Position numbers and translations under genes: made by a program. From Actinernus sp. WN-2022 (Eukaryota; Cnidaria; Anthozoa; Actiniaria; Actinernidae), in assembly GCA_030867875.1 (NCBI GenBank), contig JAOWCC010001598.1:124001-188000 (forward strand): DNA of 64,000 bases. Direction: 5' to 3'. The notes beneath the pieces are model-generated. The model was not told the origin of the DNA. It did no database searches and saw only the letters and a program-made list of their open reading frames with translations. This document shows positions 63,570-64,000 of this stretch, in pieces. How positions within the stretch are numbered: position 1 is the first letter of the stretch; each line of letters starts with the position of its first letter.

Positions 63570-63880
63570 TTGGGCATTTGTGATCATCAGAATCATGATT
63601 TGTATCTTTTGATTGTTACTTTAGGCCCCACAGATTCTGCAACTGCAAGAAACAAGTCACCTCTGTCTGTCAGGGCAAAGTTTGGCACAGGTCTGTTTTT
63701 ATTCATGTAAATGTGATTGAAAAGCCAAGAAGGGCATATATAAATTATGTACATGTAGGTGACTGCTTGGATCAATTACATCATTTTCCTTTTGTTCCTA
63801 GGGAAAGGAGGAAATCATTACTGAAAAGGAAAACTACATTTTGTAGCATTTTTATCGAAACGTCTTCTTGTGCATGAAGA
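63570..63880 (+). repeat. Segmental duplication partner of 56020-56340
   Basis: Contains the ordered NME7 exon at 63625-63690. Small indels (CATTTTGTAG near 63838-63847) distinguish the copies. Confidence 0.92.
63625..63690 (+). CDS. NME7: NME7-like exon GPTDSATARNKSPLSVRAKFGT
   Basis: A 66-nt exon, acceptor TTACTTTAG and donor GTCTGT. It joins exon 60139-60227 in phase 1 to give VLGPTDSATARNKSPLSVRA and KFGT, the conserved Kpn-loop region (GPT/A...A...PxS.RA.FGT) of the first NDPK domain. The catalytic-His region (NA.HGSDS) should follow in the next exon beyond the window. Confidence 0.88.
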
Positions 63881-64000
63881 AGTTACTTACCATTTTGGTG
63901 TTGCACTTAGATTGGGTACCAAAAGAAAAGTTTTTAAATGTTTTTACTAGATACATGTAGATAGACTCAGGTAACTATCCTTAAGTTTAAGCAGACTGAG

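Overview
This looks like a window of an animal nuclear genome. Introns with standard GT...AG ends interrupt recognisable metazoan genes, and intronic and intergenic space is packed with short inverted-repeat transposons, LINE fragments and tRNA- and 5S-rRNA-derived repeats. The AT-rich composition, the frequent TACATGTA words, the LINE proteins with a PHD finger and a 2A-like motif, and a Polinton-type DNA polymerase relic all fit an anthozoan cnidarian such as a stony coral or sea anemone. That assignment is inference; no species marker is visible. || Layout. (1) 1-20 kb: a class I histone deacetylase (HDAC1/2, Rpd3 type) on the minus strand. Seven coding exons lie between 914 and 19842; the N-terminal exons were not found to the right, and the last C-terminal exons lie left of the window. 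Exon 19700-19842 carries a 4-base insertion that breaks its frame. The introns hold a 58-bp satellite split by a 2-kb transposon, related transposons at 2591-3758 and 15277-17016, a 353-bp tandem duplication and many MITEs. (2) 20-30 kb: LINE relics (22636-23466, 26330-27620, 29700-29905), a 5S-derived repeat, a hAT-like MITE and a GC-rich retroelement fragment with a Gag zinc knuckle. (3) 30-38 kb: inverted-repeat elements, including a 1.43-kb palindrome (34312-35745), a fold-back element with a 104-codon ORF (31543-33107) and an insertion whose empty site survives in a neighbouring duplicate (30058-30532). (4) 40-45 kb: a decayed Ty3/gypsy-like integrase region with two MITEs inside it, and a broken Polinton-type DNA polymerase B fragment on the minus strand. 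(5) 50 kb: a compact ORF with a TATA box encoding a short RING/B-box protein. (6) 51-64 kb: further transposons, then exons of an NME7-like nucleoside diphosphate kinase on the plus strand (57619-57669, 60139-60227, 63625-63690), with a duplicated copy of the last exon at 56079-56144. || The three host genes have no evident shared pathway: HDAC1/2 acts in chromatin repression complexes, NME7 in cilium/centrosome biology, and the RING protein is probably a ubiquitin ligase. The strongest theme is transposon architecture. Three elements share a homologous internal core but have different terminal and subterminal repeats, and several insertions can be proved from target duplications or preserved empty sites. 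All boundaries and homologies were read by eye without alignment software.
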